NCBI GenBank assembly: GCA_050942875.1
Contig: JBMNOD010000014.1
Location: 1 to 55,827, forward strand
Source: JAAZAI01 sp050942875
Lineage (GTDB): Bacteria > Verrucomicrobiota > Kiritimatiellia > RFP12 > UBA3636
DNA length: 55,827 nucleotides
Direction: 5' to 3'
Shown here: positions 25,510 to 35,724 of the stretch, piece by piece
Position numbering within the stretch: the first letter of the stretch is position 1
How the letters are laid out: every line of letters starts with the position of its first letter
Position numbers and translations under genes: made by a program
The notes under the pieces: generated by a model
Told to the model about the DNA's origin: nothing
The model's input: only the letters and a program-made list of their open reading frames with translations
Databases searched by the model: none

Positions 25510-28500
25510 AAAAACTGTTGATCGCGTCGCTGGCCCTGGTCGGCGCAGTCGCGTCCGGCGAGACCGACGCACGGACGGAGGCGTTCGCCTTCCCCGTGGA
25601 AGGGCAAACGGTCGTCGTCTATGCGGACCGGCTTGAGATCGTGCCGCTCGATGCGGACGCACAGGAGTTTACCGTCGAGGCCGAGGCCAAGCCGGCCCGG
25701 CGGCAGGACGGATCGGTCGAGATGAAGGCGGAAAAGCCGTTTTGCCTCTTCCTCCCCGAGCGCGTGGTCAACATCGCGCCGTTGGCGCATGTGACCGTCT
25801 CCTCCAAGGGCGACCCGAGCCGGGGGTTCCGTCCCATACCCGGCCAGAACATGCCCGAGTCCCTGGTGGACGAGCGGGTGAACGCGACGAAGAACTTCGA
25901 ATTCGCCGCCCGCGAGACGCCGCCGACGGAGGACGATCCGGAGTGGATCGTCCTCAACTGGAAGCAGGACGTGCCGATCGGCGGGCTTTTCATCATGACG
26001 GGGCAGTGGGAGTCCTTCCCGCACCATGACAACGTCCGCGTCGAAACCTACGTCGGCACCGGCGACCCGCGCATCGACGGCGCCCCTGCGTCCTGGAAGG
26101 ATCAGGACGGCGCCTGGTCGCCGATGCCGAAGAACGACAACGCCAACTTCCGCTGCTGGCGCCATTGGACGGCCGACGCGCCGTTTTCCTCGACGGCGCT
26201 CCGGCTGCGCTTCGTCGGCGGCGGATGGGCGTTGCACGGGCAGCAACGCGAAATCCCTGTGCCCGGCCTCGGCGAAATCGCCGTGCTCTCGCCGTGGACC
26301 GAGCCGGAACCTCCGCAACGGACGGACGGAACGGATGGCGTCCGCATCGCGTTCGACATGCCGTTCGACGGCGCCGCCACCATCCAAATCCGCGACGGCG
26401 CGGGGCGCGTCATTGCCAACCCCGTCGCGGATCTCCCCTTCGCCGCCGGAGCCTGCGAGGCGACGTGGGACCTGACCGGCATCGACGGGCATCCCGTGCT
26501 CGAACCGGGCGCCTACTCGTGGCGCGGCGTGGCGATCCCGCCGCTCACGCTCGACTACCGCTACACGTACTACCCGCTGGGAATCCCGTCCGACCGGCGC
26601 CCCTGGCAGACCGTGGACGAGACGGGCGGCTGGCTCGCCGACCACGACCCGCCGCGCGGCGTCGTGCGGGACGGCTCCAACATGTGGCTCAACGCCTGGG
26701 CGGAGCACGGCGACAGCGTCATCCTCACGGACATCGACATGAGGAAGCTGTGGGGCGAAACGCGCTTCTGGGTGGCCGTGCCGCAGGAAATCTGCATCGA
26801 CAACGGCTTCTGCTACGGCTATTCGCAGGCGGGATGGAACGGCACCGACGAGGAGATCATCCGCATCGACCCGGCGCGCGGCTACCAGTCGAGGAAGGTG
26901 TTCCTCAAGAAGAACCCGCCGCCGGAGAAAGACCAAAAGGCCATCGACTTCTTCGATGTCACCGTGTCCGGCTTCCAGGTGCGCGGCGATACGGCGTTCG
27001 TCTCGCTCGGCCGCGAGAACCGCATCTGCATCTACGACATCTCGAAGGGCAACGCCGCGCCGCACCGGCACTTCTCGTGGGCCACGGTGCATACGCAGTT
27101 CGACGAATGGAAGCCCGTCCTCGTGAAGGAGATCGAGCTGCCGACGCCGGGGCGCCTGCGCCCGTACAGCGACGGCCTCCTGCTGACGACGTCCGGGCGC
27201 GACGTCCTGACGCTCGACGTCAAGACGTTCGAGACGAAGACGCTCTTCACGACGGACATCGAGAACATCCTCGGACTCGGCGTCGGGGACGACGGCCTCA
27301 TCTGGATCGGCGCGGGCGAGCCGCTTCATCAAGTCTTCGCCTACACGGCGGACGGCCGCCGCGTGCAGACGCTCGGCAAGCCCGGCAAGCGGCGGATCGG
27401 CACATGGGACAACGACGATCTCGAAGAACCCGCCGGCGTCGAAGTCGACGCGCGGGGCCGCGTCTGGGTCGCCGAGCACACCCACTGGGAGAAGCGCGTC
27501 TCGATCTGGGATCCGAAAACGGCGCGCTGCGTGCAACAGGTGCTCGGGCCGACGCAGTACGGCGGCGACGGGTGCATCGACCCCGAGGACGAAACGCGGC
27601 TGTTCTACCGCGGCCTCGAACTGCGCCGCGACCCCTCGACGGGCGACGTGTCGCCCGTGAACCTCATCTACCGCCCCGATGCGCCCGAGTTCCCGCCGTT
27701 TGCCCCGGCCGACTATCCGAGCTACTGCTTCCGCTCGCGCGGCGAGCTATGGTTCACGAGCTTCCAGCCGCCCCACTGCCACCCCCACTGCGTGCTCTGG
27801 AAATACGAAAAGGACCGGGTGCGCCCCGTGGCGGCGGTCGGCGCGGTCAAGGATTTCCGCAGCGCCTTCCGCGAAACCGGGAACATCACCAACGCCATCC
27901 CGTCGATACAGGCCGAACCGGGGATGCTCTTCACCTGGACCGACCTCGACGACGACGGCGGGATTTCAGAGGACGAGGTGAAGACGCGCGTCCTCGAGTA
28001 CGACGGCAAACCGATTGAAAGCGTCACCGCATCCTGGAACTGGCGCATGAACGCCGCCTTCGAAGTCGCCGGCGTGACGGACCTCTACAAGATCGGGCGG
28101 CTCGTCGCCTTCAAGCCGACGGGCTTCACCGACCGGGGCCATCCGATTTACGAGATTCCGACGGAGACGAAGCCGGGCGTCATCGAAGCGCAAGGGCTGA
28201 TGCCGGATTCCAACGGGAACATCATCGCACTGGGACGTCCGCTCGTGTCGCTGACGCCCGACGGCGTCGAGCGCTGGCGCTACCTCAACCAATGGCCCGG
28301 GCTCCACGCCGGCCACCGCACGACGGCGTCCGGAGACGAACCGGGCGTCCTGATCGCGCCAACGCGAATCTGGGGCATGGCGCCGACGGACGGCGACGCG
28401 GGCGAAGTGGTCGCGTTCAATTCGAACCTCGGCTGCTCGTACCTGATGACGGCCGACGACGGGCTCTACCTCGGGCGGATCTTCCGCGACCAGCGCGTCG

Positions 28501-29411
28501 CGGCGACGGTCTGGAACTTCAACAACATCCCGGATCCCCGCACGCTCGCCGAGACGTCGCTCTACGACGAACATTTCGGCGGCACGTTCGAACGCATCCA
28601 AGGTGTGGACGGACGCCATCATTACACGTACATCGTCGGCAAGGGGCACTGCGCCGTCGTCGAGCTCACCGGTCTCGACGACATCAAGCGGTTCGTCGGC
28701 GGCACCTTCACCGTCACGCCAAATCAAATCGCCGCCGCCGTGGCCCGCACGGAAAAGGCCGCGGCGAAAAAGCACGAGCCCAAGGTGTACACGGTGAAGC
28801 GCGGCGCGCCGGTCGAGCAGGACGCCGCCATCGACGGCTTCCGCCTCGGCTGCGATGCGACGAATCTCTACGTGCATGCCACGGTCCGGGATGATGCGGC
28901 CCCGTTCGTCAACGAAGGGAAGAATCCGTTCGAGCTCTTCAAAAGCGGCGACACGCTGGAAGTGATGCTGCGAACCGGAAAAGACGCCGGGGTGAAGCGG
29001 GGCGTCCAGCCCGGCGACATCCGGCTCGTGTTCGCGCCGTTCGAAGGAAAGACGGTCTGCGTCCTCTACGACTACCTCGTGCCCGGCACGCCGGAAGAGG
29101 CCAAAATCGGATTTTCGAGCCCCTGGCGCACGGCCTACGTCGACCGGGTCCGCATCCTGGACGACGTGACGGCGACAGTCGCCCGGTCCGGCAATCGCGT
29201 GAAGCTGACGGCGACGGTGCCGCTCGCGGCGATTCACTTCACGCCCTCGGGCGAGGTGAAGGGCGATGTCGGGCGGATCGTCTCCGATGCAAGCGGCACC
29301 CGGGCGGCGGCGCGACACTACTGGTCCAACAAGAACACCGCCATCATGAGCGACCTGCCGACGGAAGCGATGATCAACCCCGATTTCTGGGGCACGTTTA
29401 GATTCGAATAA
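25506..29411 (+). CDS. giant secreted beta-propeller protein with FlgD-Ig-like and CBM9-like domains
   Basis: This 1301-aa exported protein has a signal peptide (MKKLLIASLALVGAVASG). A galactose-binding-like region spans about 30-270. An FlgD-type Ig domain lies at about 275-345 (VRIAFDMPFDGAATIQIRDG..ATWDLTGIDG). A long NHL/beta-propeller-like region follows at about 350-1080, with repeated GLGVGDDGLIWIG and AGVEVDARGRVWVAEH blades and an EF-hand-like DLDDDGGISEDEV. A CBM9/DOMON-like C-terminal domain ends in NPDFWGTFRF. It shares design with the 1290-aa protein at 31707 and probably binds or processes glycans outside the cell. No catalytic residues are recognised. Its last 14 bp overlap the convergent restriction gene. 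Confidence 0.75.
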   Translation: MKKLLIASLALVGAVASGETDARTEAFAFPVEGQTVVVYADRLEIVPLDADAQEFTVEAEAKPARRQDGSVEMKAEKPFCLFLPERVVNIAPLAHVTVSSKGDPSRGFRPIPGQNMPESLVDERVNATKNFEFAARETPPTEDDPEWIVLNWKQDVPIGGLFIMTGQWESFPHHDNVRVETYVGTGDPRIDGAPASWKDQDGAWSPMPKNDNANFRCWRHWTADAPFSSTALRLRFVGGGWALHGQQREIPVPGLGEIAVLSPWTEPEPPQRTDGTDGVRIAFDMPFDGAATIQIRDGAGRVIANPVADLPFAAGACEATWDLTGIDGHPVLEPGAYSWRGVAIPPLTLDYRYTYYPLGIPSDRRPWQTVDETGGWLADHDPPRGVVRDGSNMWLNAWAEHGDSVILTDIDMRKLWGETRFWVAVPQEICIDNGFCYGYSQAGWNGTDEEIIRIDPARGYQSRKVFLKKNPPPEKDQKAIDFFDVTVSGFQVRGDTAFVSLGRENRICIYDISKGNAAPHRHFSWATVHTQFDEWKPVLVKEIELPTPGRLRPYSDGLLLTTSGRDVLTLDVKTFETKTLFTTDIENILGLGVGDDGLIWIGAGEPLHQVFAYTADGRRVQTLGKPGKRRIGTWDNDDLEEPAGVEVDARGRVWVAEHTHWEKRVSIWDPKTARCVQQVLGPTQYGGDGCIDPEDETRLFYRGLELRRDPSTGDVSPVNLIYRPDAPEFPPFAPADYPSYCFRSRGELWFTSFQPPHCHPHCVLWKYEKDRVRPVAAVGAVKDFRSAFRETGNITNAIPSIQAEPGMLFTWTDLDDDGGISEDEVKTRVLEYDGKPIESVTASWNWRMNAAFEVAGVTDLYKIGRLVAFKPTGFTDRGHPIYEIPTETKPGVIEAQGLMPDSNGNIIALGRPLVSLTPDGVERWRYLNQWPGLHAGHRTTASGDEPGVLIAPTRIWGMAPTDGDAGEVVAFNSNLGCSYLMTADDGLYLGRIFRDQRVAATVWNFNNIPDPRTLAETSLYDEHFGGTFERIQGVDGRHHYTYIVGKGHCAVVELTGLDDIKRFVGGTFTVTPNQIAAAVARTEKAAAKKHEPKVYTVKRGAPVEQDAAIDGFRLGCDATNLYVHATVRDDAAPFVNEGKNPFELFKSGDTLEVMLRTGKDAGVKRGVQPGDIRLVFAPFEGKTVCVLYDYLVPGTPEEAKIGFSSPWRTAYVDRVRILDDVTATVARSGNRVKLTATVPLAAIHFTPSGEVKGDVGRIVSDASGTRAAARHYWSNKNTAIMSDLPTEAMINPDFWGTFRFE

Positions 29412-30318
29412 GCAGACTCGGGTTGTTTTCGCATGAGACGAGACGGTTGTATCGCTTGACGAGCTCCGAAACCGTCATCCGTTGCGACGATGGCTTGAAC
29501 CGAGACAACTCCAAAATATTCGAAGCCAAGAACTGTTCGACATCAAAAAACTCAACTTGCTCCGAAATCCCGAAATTCTCCGCCAATCCTTCGGCAATGG
29601 AAACTTTGCGGTATGTTGTAATGATCAACGGACGAAGCCCTTGCTCGATGTTCTCGGCGCATTTCCGCAGCAAGGCTTCGCCCGGCGACGACGTCACATG
29701 AATGACAACGTCTTCGGCCACGTAGTCGCCGACTCGATCTGTCACACCATCAGCGACAAACGCCCCGTGAGTTTCGATTTCACGTCCCAGAATCAGCTCA
29801 AGCTTGGCTCCAACCAAATGCTGAAGGACGACACCCACAAACATCGTTCCGGGGTCTTGTTTCTGGCGGGCTTCAGCTTGTTCCAGAAGGTCGCGGACCG
29901 CCGTCCGCAAGGAACTTTGCTTATCCAGCCGAAACACCATGGGCTTCGCCTCGAAAAACTTTTTCACACGCTCGATCCACCAGTTCTCAATGGCACCGAG
30001 ATCAACCTCTTCGGATTGTGCAAGCCGGTTGAGAAATCGAACGTAGTTTTGCATGTTTCCGATGCTTCCACGACTCGTGCGACCTCCCTCTTCGGCTAAA
30101 ACCTTCGTAATGCCATGATCGCGAAGAATGGCTTGAACCGCTCCCTTGCCCAAGCCAAGTACCTGTCCGCCGCCTTCGGTCAGCAACTTGGCGTCATCCA
30201 GCGGCAAGCCGTTTCGCTTGGCATGGCGTGTGACAACCAAGGCAACGCAGAGAGCCCCACGTCCCTTCATTTTCGATTCAATAGCGAACGCTTCAAGCTG
30301 TTTATTGTACTTGGACAC
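29398..30318 (-). CDS. putative type II restriction endonuclease (DUF4928-like)
   Basis: From the GTG start this 306-aa protein follows and overlaps the cytosine methyltransferase gene by 17 bp. GTG at 30318 is preferred because AAAAAGGAAC lies 7 nt before it; a TTG at 30342 would lengthen it by 8 residues. The centre contains LELILGREIETHGAF and ADGVTDRVGDYVAEDVVIHVTSSPGEALLRKC, an acidic/beta-strand pattern compatible with a degenerate PD-(D/E)xK nuclease core. I associate this with DUF4928 proteins found beside m5C methyltransferases, from memory. The cleavage site is unknown. It has lower GC than its surroundings. Its stop lies inside the end of the convergent propeller gene. Confidence 0.65.
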   Translation of the reverse strand: MSKYNKQLEAFAIESKMKGRGALCVALVVTRHAKRNGLPLDDAKLLTEGGGQVLGLGKGAVQAILRDHGITKVLAEEGGRTSRGSIGNMQNYVRFLNRLAQSEEVDLGAIENWWIERVKKFFEAKPMVFRLDKQSSLRTAVRDLLEQAEARQKQDPGTMFVGVVLQHLVGAKLELILGREIETHGAFVADGVTDRVGDYVAEDVVIHVTSSPGEALLRKCAENIEQGLRPLIITTYRKVSIAEGLAENFGISEQVEFFDVEQFLASNILELSRFKPSSQRMTVSELVKRYNRLVSCENNPSLLIRI

Positions 30319-31528
30319 AATAAAGTTCCTTTTTTGAGGCAATGTTGCAGAGCGGATTGAGCAAATGACGCGCCAGCCATTTCACAACAGGAACGGCAAC
30401 GGCGTCGCCCATTGCCTTGTATCCGTCATTGTAACTGCCGGGAAGATGATACGAATCCGGAGCCCCCATTAGTCTGGCCGTCTCTCGAACGGTTAAAAGG
30501 CGAGTGTTCAACATGCCATTTTTGTCATGGATCACGACGATCTGACGACTGCTCCCGCCTTCAGGCGTCCGCAAACATCCCGCGACGTTGTCAAACCGCA
30601 GCTCAAGTACCTGCTTGCCATTGCGCGTTCGGCGGTACCCTGGGAAGACGGAAGCGCCCGGTTTTGAAACTGAAAAGAGCTCCTTGCGATGAGAAGGGGG
30701 AATCATCGCAAATAAATTGTCGCGTTTATCGGGTGGATCTACGGGGGCGCCCCACTCCAAGATGTCTGACAACCCTTTTCTTCTCGGGTATGGCTTTGGA
30801 AGGTTCCACCATACCCAGTCCTGACATTTCCCCGCTACATTTTTTATCGCGTCGGTGTGGCACCATAGCGGCTCGGAAGACTGCAATCGCGCAGGAATTT
30901 CAAATTGTGTCGAGAAAGCAATGACAAAAACACGCGGACGGGATTGCGGCACCCAATCCACGGCGTCAAGAATGATCGCGCCAACCGAATATCCTCGTTG
31001 GCGCAATGCGTTGTGCAATTGCAAATAGTTCTTGCCTCCATGCGCGGAAATCAACCCGATAACGTTCTCGGCCACGAGAACCGGCGGCAAAGTATCGCAC
31101 TCGTCCAAAACACGCAACCACTCCCAGACAAGTCCGCTCCTCGCCGATTTGATGCCAACCATATTGCCGGCAAGAGACAAGTCCTGACAAGGGAAGCTGG
31201 CCCATGACATGACGGTCTCAGGCAAATCAGAGCCTCGAACCTGCTGTATTGGACCGGTTAGAAAATGAGCCTGTCCATGGTTGGCCTGGTACACCTTGGC
31301 CTTGCGCTCGCAAATGTCATTCGCCCAAACAACAGAAAAACAATCCGACAAACCCTCCGTTACGAGTCCGCTGCCAGCAAAGAAATCAGACACCGGGAAA
31401 AAATTCACTTCTTCCCGGACAACCTGGCTACGGCTTGTATTGGTCGATTTTGTTGTGTTTTTCTGCTTCATGGGACAATTGGGCAAAAGGACAAAAGAAA
31501 CCCTTCTTTGTCGTTCCATTGTACACAC
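30302..31528 (-). CDS. DNA (cytosine-5-)-methyltransferase
   Basis: This m5C methyltransferase of up to 408 aa has canonical motif order: I SDFFAGSGLVTEGL (47-60), IV WASFPCQDLSLAG with catalytic C114, VI VAENVIG, VIII QSRPRVFVI, a target-recognition region of about 120 aa, IX LTVRETARLMGAPDSY and X GYKAMGDAVAVPVVKW. It methylates a specific DNA sequence using S-adenosylmethionine, presumably protecting DNA from the partner nuclease. Internal ATG at 31471 is an equally plausible start because the first 40 residues are not conserved. The pair forms a compact lower-GC cassette between two paralogous secreted-protein genes, suggesting acquisition by transfer. Confidence 0.93.
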   Translation of the reverse strand: MCTMERQRRVSFVLLPNCPMKQKNTTKSTNTSRSQVVREEVNFFPVSDFFAGSGLVTEGLSDCFSVVWANDICERKAKVYQANHGQAHFLTGPIQQVRGSDLPETVMSWASFPCQDLSLAGNMVGIKSARSGLVWEWLRVLDECDTLPPVLVAENVIGLISAHGGKNYLQLHNALRQRGYSVGAIILDAVDWVPQSRPRVFVIAFSTQFEIPARLQSSEPLWCHTDAIKNVAGKCQDWVWWNLPKPYPRRKGLSDILEWGAPVDPPDKRDNLFAMIPPSHRKELFSVSKPGASVFPGYRRTRNGKQVLELRFDNVAGCLRTPEGGSSRQIVVIHDKNGMLNTRLLTVRETARLMGAPDSYHLPGSYNDGYKAMGDAVAVPVVKWLARHLLNPLCNIASKKELYCVQVQ

Positions 31529-31591
31529 ATTGAGTCAGACAATCAACCATCAAGCCAAAACCATCAAAACATTAAATCAAATAAAATGGGT

Positions 31592-31620
31592 TTGAGAAAC
31601 CCGCCTGAATCGGCTATACT
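31592..31620 (+). promoter_or_regulatory. promoter of the second giant propeller gene
   Basis: TTGAGA (31592-31597), 17-bp spacer, TATACT (31615-31620). Near-copy of the promoter at 25421-25449. An ATG at 31629 lies only 8 bp downstream, so a transcript could be nearly leaderless. Confidence 0.7.
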
Positions 31621-31706
31621 TCGCCACCATGAAAAACCGTGGAAAACGTCTTCGTATTCGAGAACACCTTGGAGCGTCTGGTTTGCGGTCGTCTCCAGAA
31701 AGAACA

Positions 31707-34700
31707 ATGAAAAAACAGTCGCCACTACTACTGGGGAGTGCAATCATGGGTTGGTTCGCTACAACAGCTTTTGGAGGCACGTCGTGCCTGGACGGCGTCG
31801 CGGCGGCGTTGCCGGTCAAGGACGGACGCCCGCCCGTCATCGACGGCCGGCTCGACGACTGGGATCGCTCCGGCGCCGTGCTCGCGTGGAACGCGGAAGA
31901 ACGCGCCGATTTGGAAAATGCGGCGATCTACTTCATGTACGACACGGCGAATCTCTACATCGGCGTCGAAATGGCGCTCGGGAATCGCGACAATGTGAAC
32001 GAGCACCGCCCCCAGGATCGCTACTGGCAGGGCGACCTCGTCCAAATCCGGCTCTGCACGGATCGATCGCTCCCCTTCCCCCTGCCGCGCGCCAACCGGC
32101 GCGATCCGAATTCGCTCTACCGCGGGAAGGACGACGTCGCCTGCATCAATCTCTGGCGGAACTCCACGACCGGCCAAGACAACCTGTACGTGACGCCCGG
32201 CGCGTTCTTCGACTGCGAGTCAACGAACTTTCCCGCAGGATCGGCGATGAAATCAACGGTCGGCGAGCGGTCGCTCACGATGGAGGCGCGCATCCCCTGG
32301 CGCGCGCTCGGCGTGAAAGACGGAAAATGCCCGTTCGCCCCCGGCGAACGCATGACGGCGATTGCAGACATCAAGTGGTTCCCGGGGACGGACGGACATT
32401 ACGCCGCCGCGATCTATCGCAGGGATCCGGGAGCGTTCGCGTTCCTGAACCTCGACACATGGGGGCAAATCGAATTCCACGCCACAGGCGGCCTTCCGCC
32501 GTCCGGGATCACGTTCGCGTCCATCGCCGCGGCGGCGAAGCAGCGGAACGCGGTCGATACGACAGGCTATGCCGAGATTCGCTTCACCCTGCCAAAGAAG
32601 GCGAAGGTCTCCGTCAACATCTTCGACGAAAAGGGCGGCGTCATACGCGAACTGATCGGCGGCGAAGAACACGACGCCGGCGAGGTGGCCGTCCATTGGG
32701 ACGGACGCGACGCGCTCGGCTTCCCGTGCGAGGCGGGGCGCGACTACCGCTGGGGCGCCTACGCGCACGACGGGCTCGACGTCGCCTACTTCGGCACCGT
32801 CGGCACGAGCGGCGAACCGCCTTATGAAACGAAGGACCGCCGCGGCGGCTGGGGCAGCGACCACGGCCCCGTCGTGGACGCCGCCTGCGACGAAACGGGG
32901 CGCTACTACGTCTGGCACATGTGCGAAAGCGGCAAGGGCATCGTCAAGACCGACTTCGACGGCAAGGTCGTCTGGCGCACCATGCCGTTCGTCGTGGACG
33001 GCTGGGGCAACTATTCGTGCCTCGCCGCGGCCGACGGCAAGGTCTATCTCGTCTATGAACGGCGCGAGGAGAATGCGCCCGTCGTGAAACTCGTCCAGGT
33101 CGACGCGGAAACAGGCAACTACGACATCTGGCCGTCCGGCGTCGGCGCGATGGACATCGACATCGATCCCGCCCCGCCGGCCCTGCCGCCGAATTCCGCG
33201 GTCCGCCCCGAGTACGCCTTCAACATCGCCGGCGTCGCCGTGAAAGGAAACGAGGTCTTCATCTCGGACTTCAACGGCAGCCGCATCCTCGTCCACGACG
33301 CCGAGACGGGCATGAAGACGCGCGAGATCCCCGTGCAGGGGCCGCGCGGGCTCTGGCTCCACGACGGCGCGCTCGTCGTGGCGACGCTGCCGGGCGCGGT
33401 CGTGCGCGTCGATCCGAAGACCGGCGCCACGGCGACGCTCGTCGCGGAAGGCCTCGACGCCCCCCATGGCGTCGCAGTCGATCCGGCGGGACGCATCCAC
33501 GTGAGCGACCTCGGCGCGAGCCAGCAGGTCAAGACGTTCGAGGGCGGCCGGCTCGTCCGCACGCTCGGCCAGCGCGGCGGCCGCGGCTTCCTCGGCAAGC
33601 TCGACACGACGTCCTTCCAATATCCCTTCGGCCTTGCCGTCGACAAGACGGGCGTCCTGATGGTGACGGAGGCGTCCACGCCGAAAATCGTGACGCTCCT
33701 CGACGCCGCCACGGGCGAGACGCTCCGCAAATACTACGGCTACACGGCCTATTCGCCGTCCAACATCCCCGATTCGGACGATCCCCTGCTCCAGTACTAT
33801 TCGCTTTCCGGACCGGGTTCCTTCGCGCGGGCCCGCGTGCCCGCCGACGGCGGCGCCGGCCATCCGGACGCCTCATGGGACTTCATCGGCGCCGGAATCC
33901 CGGAATTCGGCTGCATCATGAACACCATGACCATGCCGGAGATCCTCAAGGCGGAGAACGGGAGGAAATATCTCGTCCCGGACGGCACGGCCGATCACCG
34001 GAATCCGACGCAGCCGATGACGATCTGCCTCATCGACGGCGACGACATGAAGCCGGTCGCGGGCTATTACCGCCTGCCGTCCGAGGTGAAGAATCCAAAG
34101 ACCCACGCCTTCGAACTCTGGATGGACGCAAACGGCGACAACCGCATGCAGCCGGAGGAAAAGGTCGCCGTCTCGTCCGTCGAAGGCCGCACGTTCCGGC
34201 TCGCGAACACGGGCGGCGCGCTGCACATGACCGCGAACGGAGACCTCTTCATCCTCACGATGGACAATTTCGTCATCGGCGTTCCCTGTCGCGGGTTCTC
34301 GGAGGCCGGCGTGCCGCAGTGGGATGCCGCCGCCGCGTACATCGCGATTCCCGAAATCATCCCGGGCATGGAAAAACTCTACTGCACCTGGCGCCTGGGT
34401 CTCGTCGGGATGCGTCGGGATGCCGAAGGCAACTTCTACGCAGCCGTCGCGTGCAGCCCGCAATATGCGACCGAAGCCTATACGAAACACATGCACCAGG
34501 GCATGGGCCACACGGCGGATGTCGGCGCGGTGTTCATGACCAAGTACGATCCCAAGGGACGGCTCCTCTGGCGCGTCGGCCGCAAGGCCGTCGGCGGCAT
34601 GAAGCCCGGCGAAATGCTCCACCACTGGTGCTACGCAGGACTTCTGAACGACGAATACACCGTCGCGGCGTCCGAATGGGGCGTCTTCACCCTCTATACG

Positions 34701-35579
34701 AAGGACGGATTCTACGTCGATCATCTCTTCGACATCCCGGGGCTCCCCGGTCGCGGCATCCCGTATTCGTTCGGCGGCGAAGATTTCTCGGGGCGCATCC
34801 AGTACTTCCCCAAGCGGGACGAAGTGTGGGCGTACAATGCCGGACACACGTTCAAGGTCTCGGGTTTCACGAACGGGCGCGTGAACGGCGAATGGCGCAC
34901 CGATGGCACGGTCCGGCTCGAACGCGTGATGCCGCTCGTCTTCTTGGGCTCAAAGCCCAAGGCCCTGAGCGACGTCTCCTTCGCCCGCCGCGACGGCCGC
35001 CTCGTCTTCCGCGCGCATGTCGCCGACGCGACGCCGCTCGTCAACGCGGCGACCGAGGCGAACGCAATCTTCAAGGGCGGCGACGCCGTCGGCTTCGAGA
35101 TCGGCCCCGACATGGCGCCGGCCATGATCCCCGAACGTCGGCCGATCGGACGACCGATCGGCTTCACGCGCGTGCTTGCGGCGCGAATGGACGGCAAGGA
35201 TCGCGTGATCGCGTTCAAGCCGTTCACAGACGGCGAGAAGCGTCCGCAGACCTACGCGACACCGGCGGGCGGCACGAGCGACTTCGAATTCGTCGGCGAC
35301 ATTCCCGATGCGACCGCGACGTTTACGATCGATGCGGACGGCGCCGGCTACACGGCGGAAATCGCCGTTCCCTGGCCGTTCTTCGAGCTCGATGCCGCGA
35401 AGCCCGTTTACGGCGATGCCGAAGCCCTGCTTTCAGGCGACGGCGGACGCGGTCTGCAGACGGTTGAAAAAGTCTATCTCCACACGCCCGACTCGTCCGC
35501 AACGACGATGGTCGACGACGTCCCCACCGAAGCCCGCCTCCACCCCGCCGGTTGGGTGAAGATCGACTTCCAGGATTAG
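31707..35579 (+). CDS. giant secreted protein: CBM9-like, FlgD-Ig-like, beta-propeller, CBM9-like
   Basis: From ATG at 31707 this 1290-aa protein has a signal peptide (MKKQSPLLLGSAIMGWFATTAFGG). A CBM9/DOMON-like domain follows (about 30-260; VIDGRLDDWDRSG, then IYFMYDTANLYIGVEM). An FlgD-like Ig module (about 290-370), propeller repeats (GVAVDPAGRIHVSDLG, GLAVDKTGVLMVTEAS), EF-hand-like LWMDANGDNRMQPEEK and a C-terminal CBM9-like domain complete it. An in-frame ATG at 31629 would add 26 charged residues. The later start is preferred because the signal peptide begins there. It shares architecture and promoter with the 1301-aa gene. Glycan binding is likely; enzymatic activity is unproven. Confidence 0.75.
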   Translation: MKKQSPLLLGSAIMGWFATTAFGGTSCLDGVAAALPVKDGRPPVIDGRLDDWDRSGAVLAWNAEERADLENAAIYFMYDTANLYIGVEMALGNRDNVNEHRPQDRYWQGDLVQIRLCTDRSLPFPLPRANRRDPNSLYRGKDDVACINLWRNSTTGQDNLYVTPGAFFDCESTNFPAGSAMKSTVGERSLTMEARIPWRALGVKDGKCPFAPGERMTAIADIKWFPGTDGHYAAAIYRRDPGAFAFLNLDTWGQIEFHATGGLPPSGITFASIAAAAKQRNAVDTTGYAEIRFTLPKKAKVSVNIFDEKGGVIRELIGGEEHDAGEVAVHWDGRDALGFPCEAGRDYRWGAYAHDGLDVAYFGTVGTSGEPPYETKDRRGGWGSDHGPVVDAACDETGRYYVWHMCESGKGIVKTDFDGKVVWRTMPFVVDGWGNYSCLAAADGKVYLVYERREENAPVVKLVQVDAETGNYDIWPSGVGAMDIDIDPAPPALPPNSAVRPEYAFNIAGVAVKGNEVFISDFNGSRILVHDAETGMKTREIPVQGPRGLWLHDGALVVATLPGAVVRVDPKTGATATLVAEGLDAPHGVAVDPAGRIHVSDLGASQQVKTFEGGRLVRTLGQRGGRGFLGKLDTTSFQYPFGLAVDKTGVLMVTEASTPKIVTLLDAATGETLRKYYGYTAYSPSNIPDSDDPLLQYYSLSGPGSFARARVPADGGAGHPDASWDFIGAGIPEFGCIMNTMTMPEILKAENGRKYLVPDGTADHRNPTQPMTICLIDGDDMKPVAGYYRLPSEVKNPKTHAFELWMDANGDNRMQPEEKVAVSSVEGRTFRLANTGGALHMTANGDLFILTMDNFVIGVPCRGFSEAGVPQWDAAAAYIAIPEIIPGMEKLYCTWRLGLVGMRRDAEGNFYAAVACSPQYATEAYTKHMHQGMGHTADVGAVFMTKYDPKGRLLWRVGRKAVGGMKPGEMLHHWCYAGLLNDEYTVAASEWGVFTLYTKDGFYVDHLFDIPGLPGRGIPYSFGGEDFSGRIQYFPKRDEVWAYNAGHTFKVSGFTNGRVNGEWRTDGTVRLERVMPLVFLGSKPKALSDVSFARRDGRLVFRAHVADATPLVNAATEANAIFKGGDAVGFEIGPDMAPAMIPERRPIGRPIGFTRVLAARMDGKDRVIAFKPFTDGEKRPQTYATPAGGTSDFEFVGDIPDATATFTIDADGAGYTAEIAVPWPFFELDAAKPVYGDAEALLSGDGGRGLQTVEKVYLHTPDSSATTMVDDVPTEARLHPAGWVKIDFQD

Positions 35580-35724
35580 AAGCCACAGGCTGGCATCCGG
35601 GTCGTCGCCGGATTGCAGATTGCGGAGTTGCGAAGCTCCAGCCGTCGGGAGCGGCAAACCAGCGGGTTCACGGCAAAGGGACTGTCGAGGAGCCAAGGTT
35701 CAAGTTTCCAAACTTCCTTTCAAA

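Noticed and set aside
25449..27536. 695-codon minus-strand frame
   Set aside because: Opposite the giant propeller gene; no signal, motif or ribosome-binding site.
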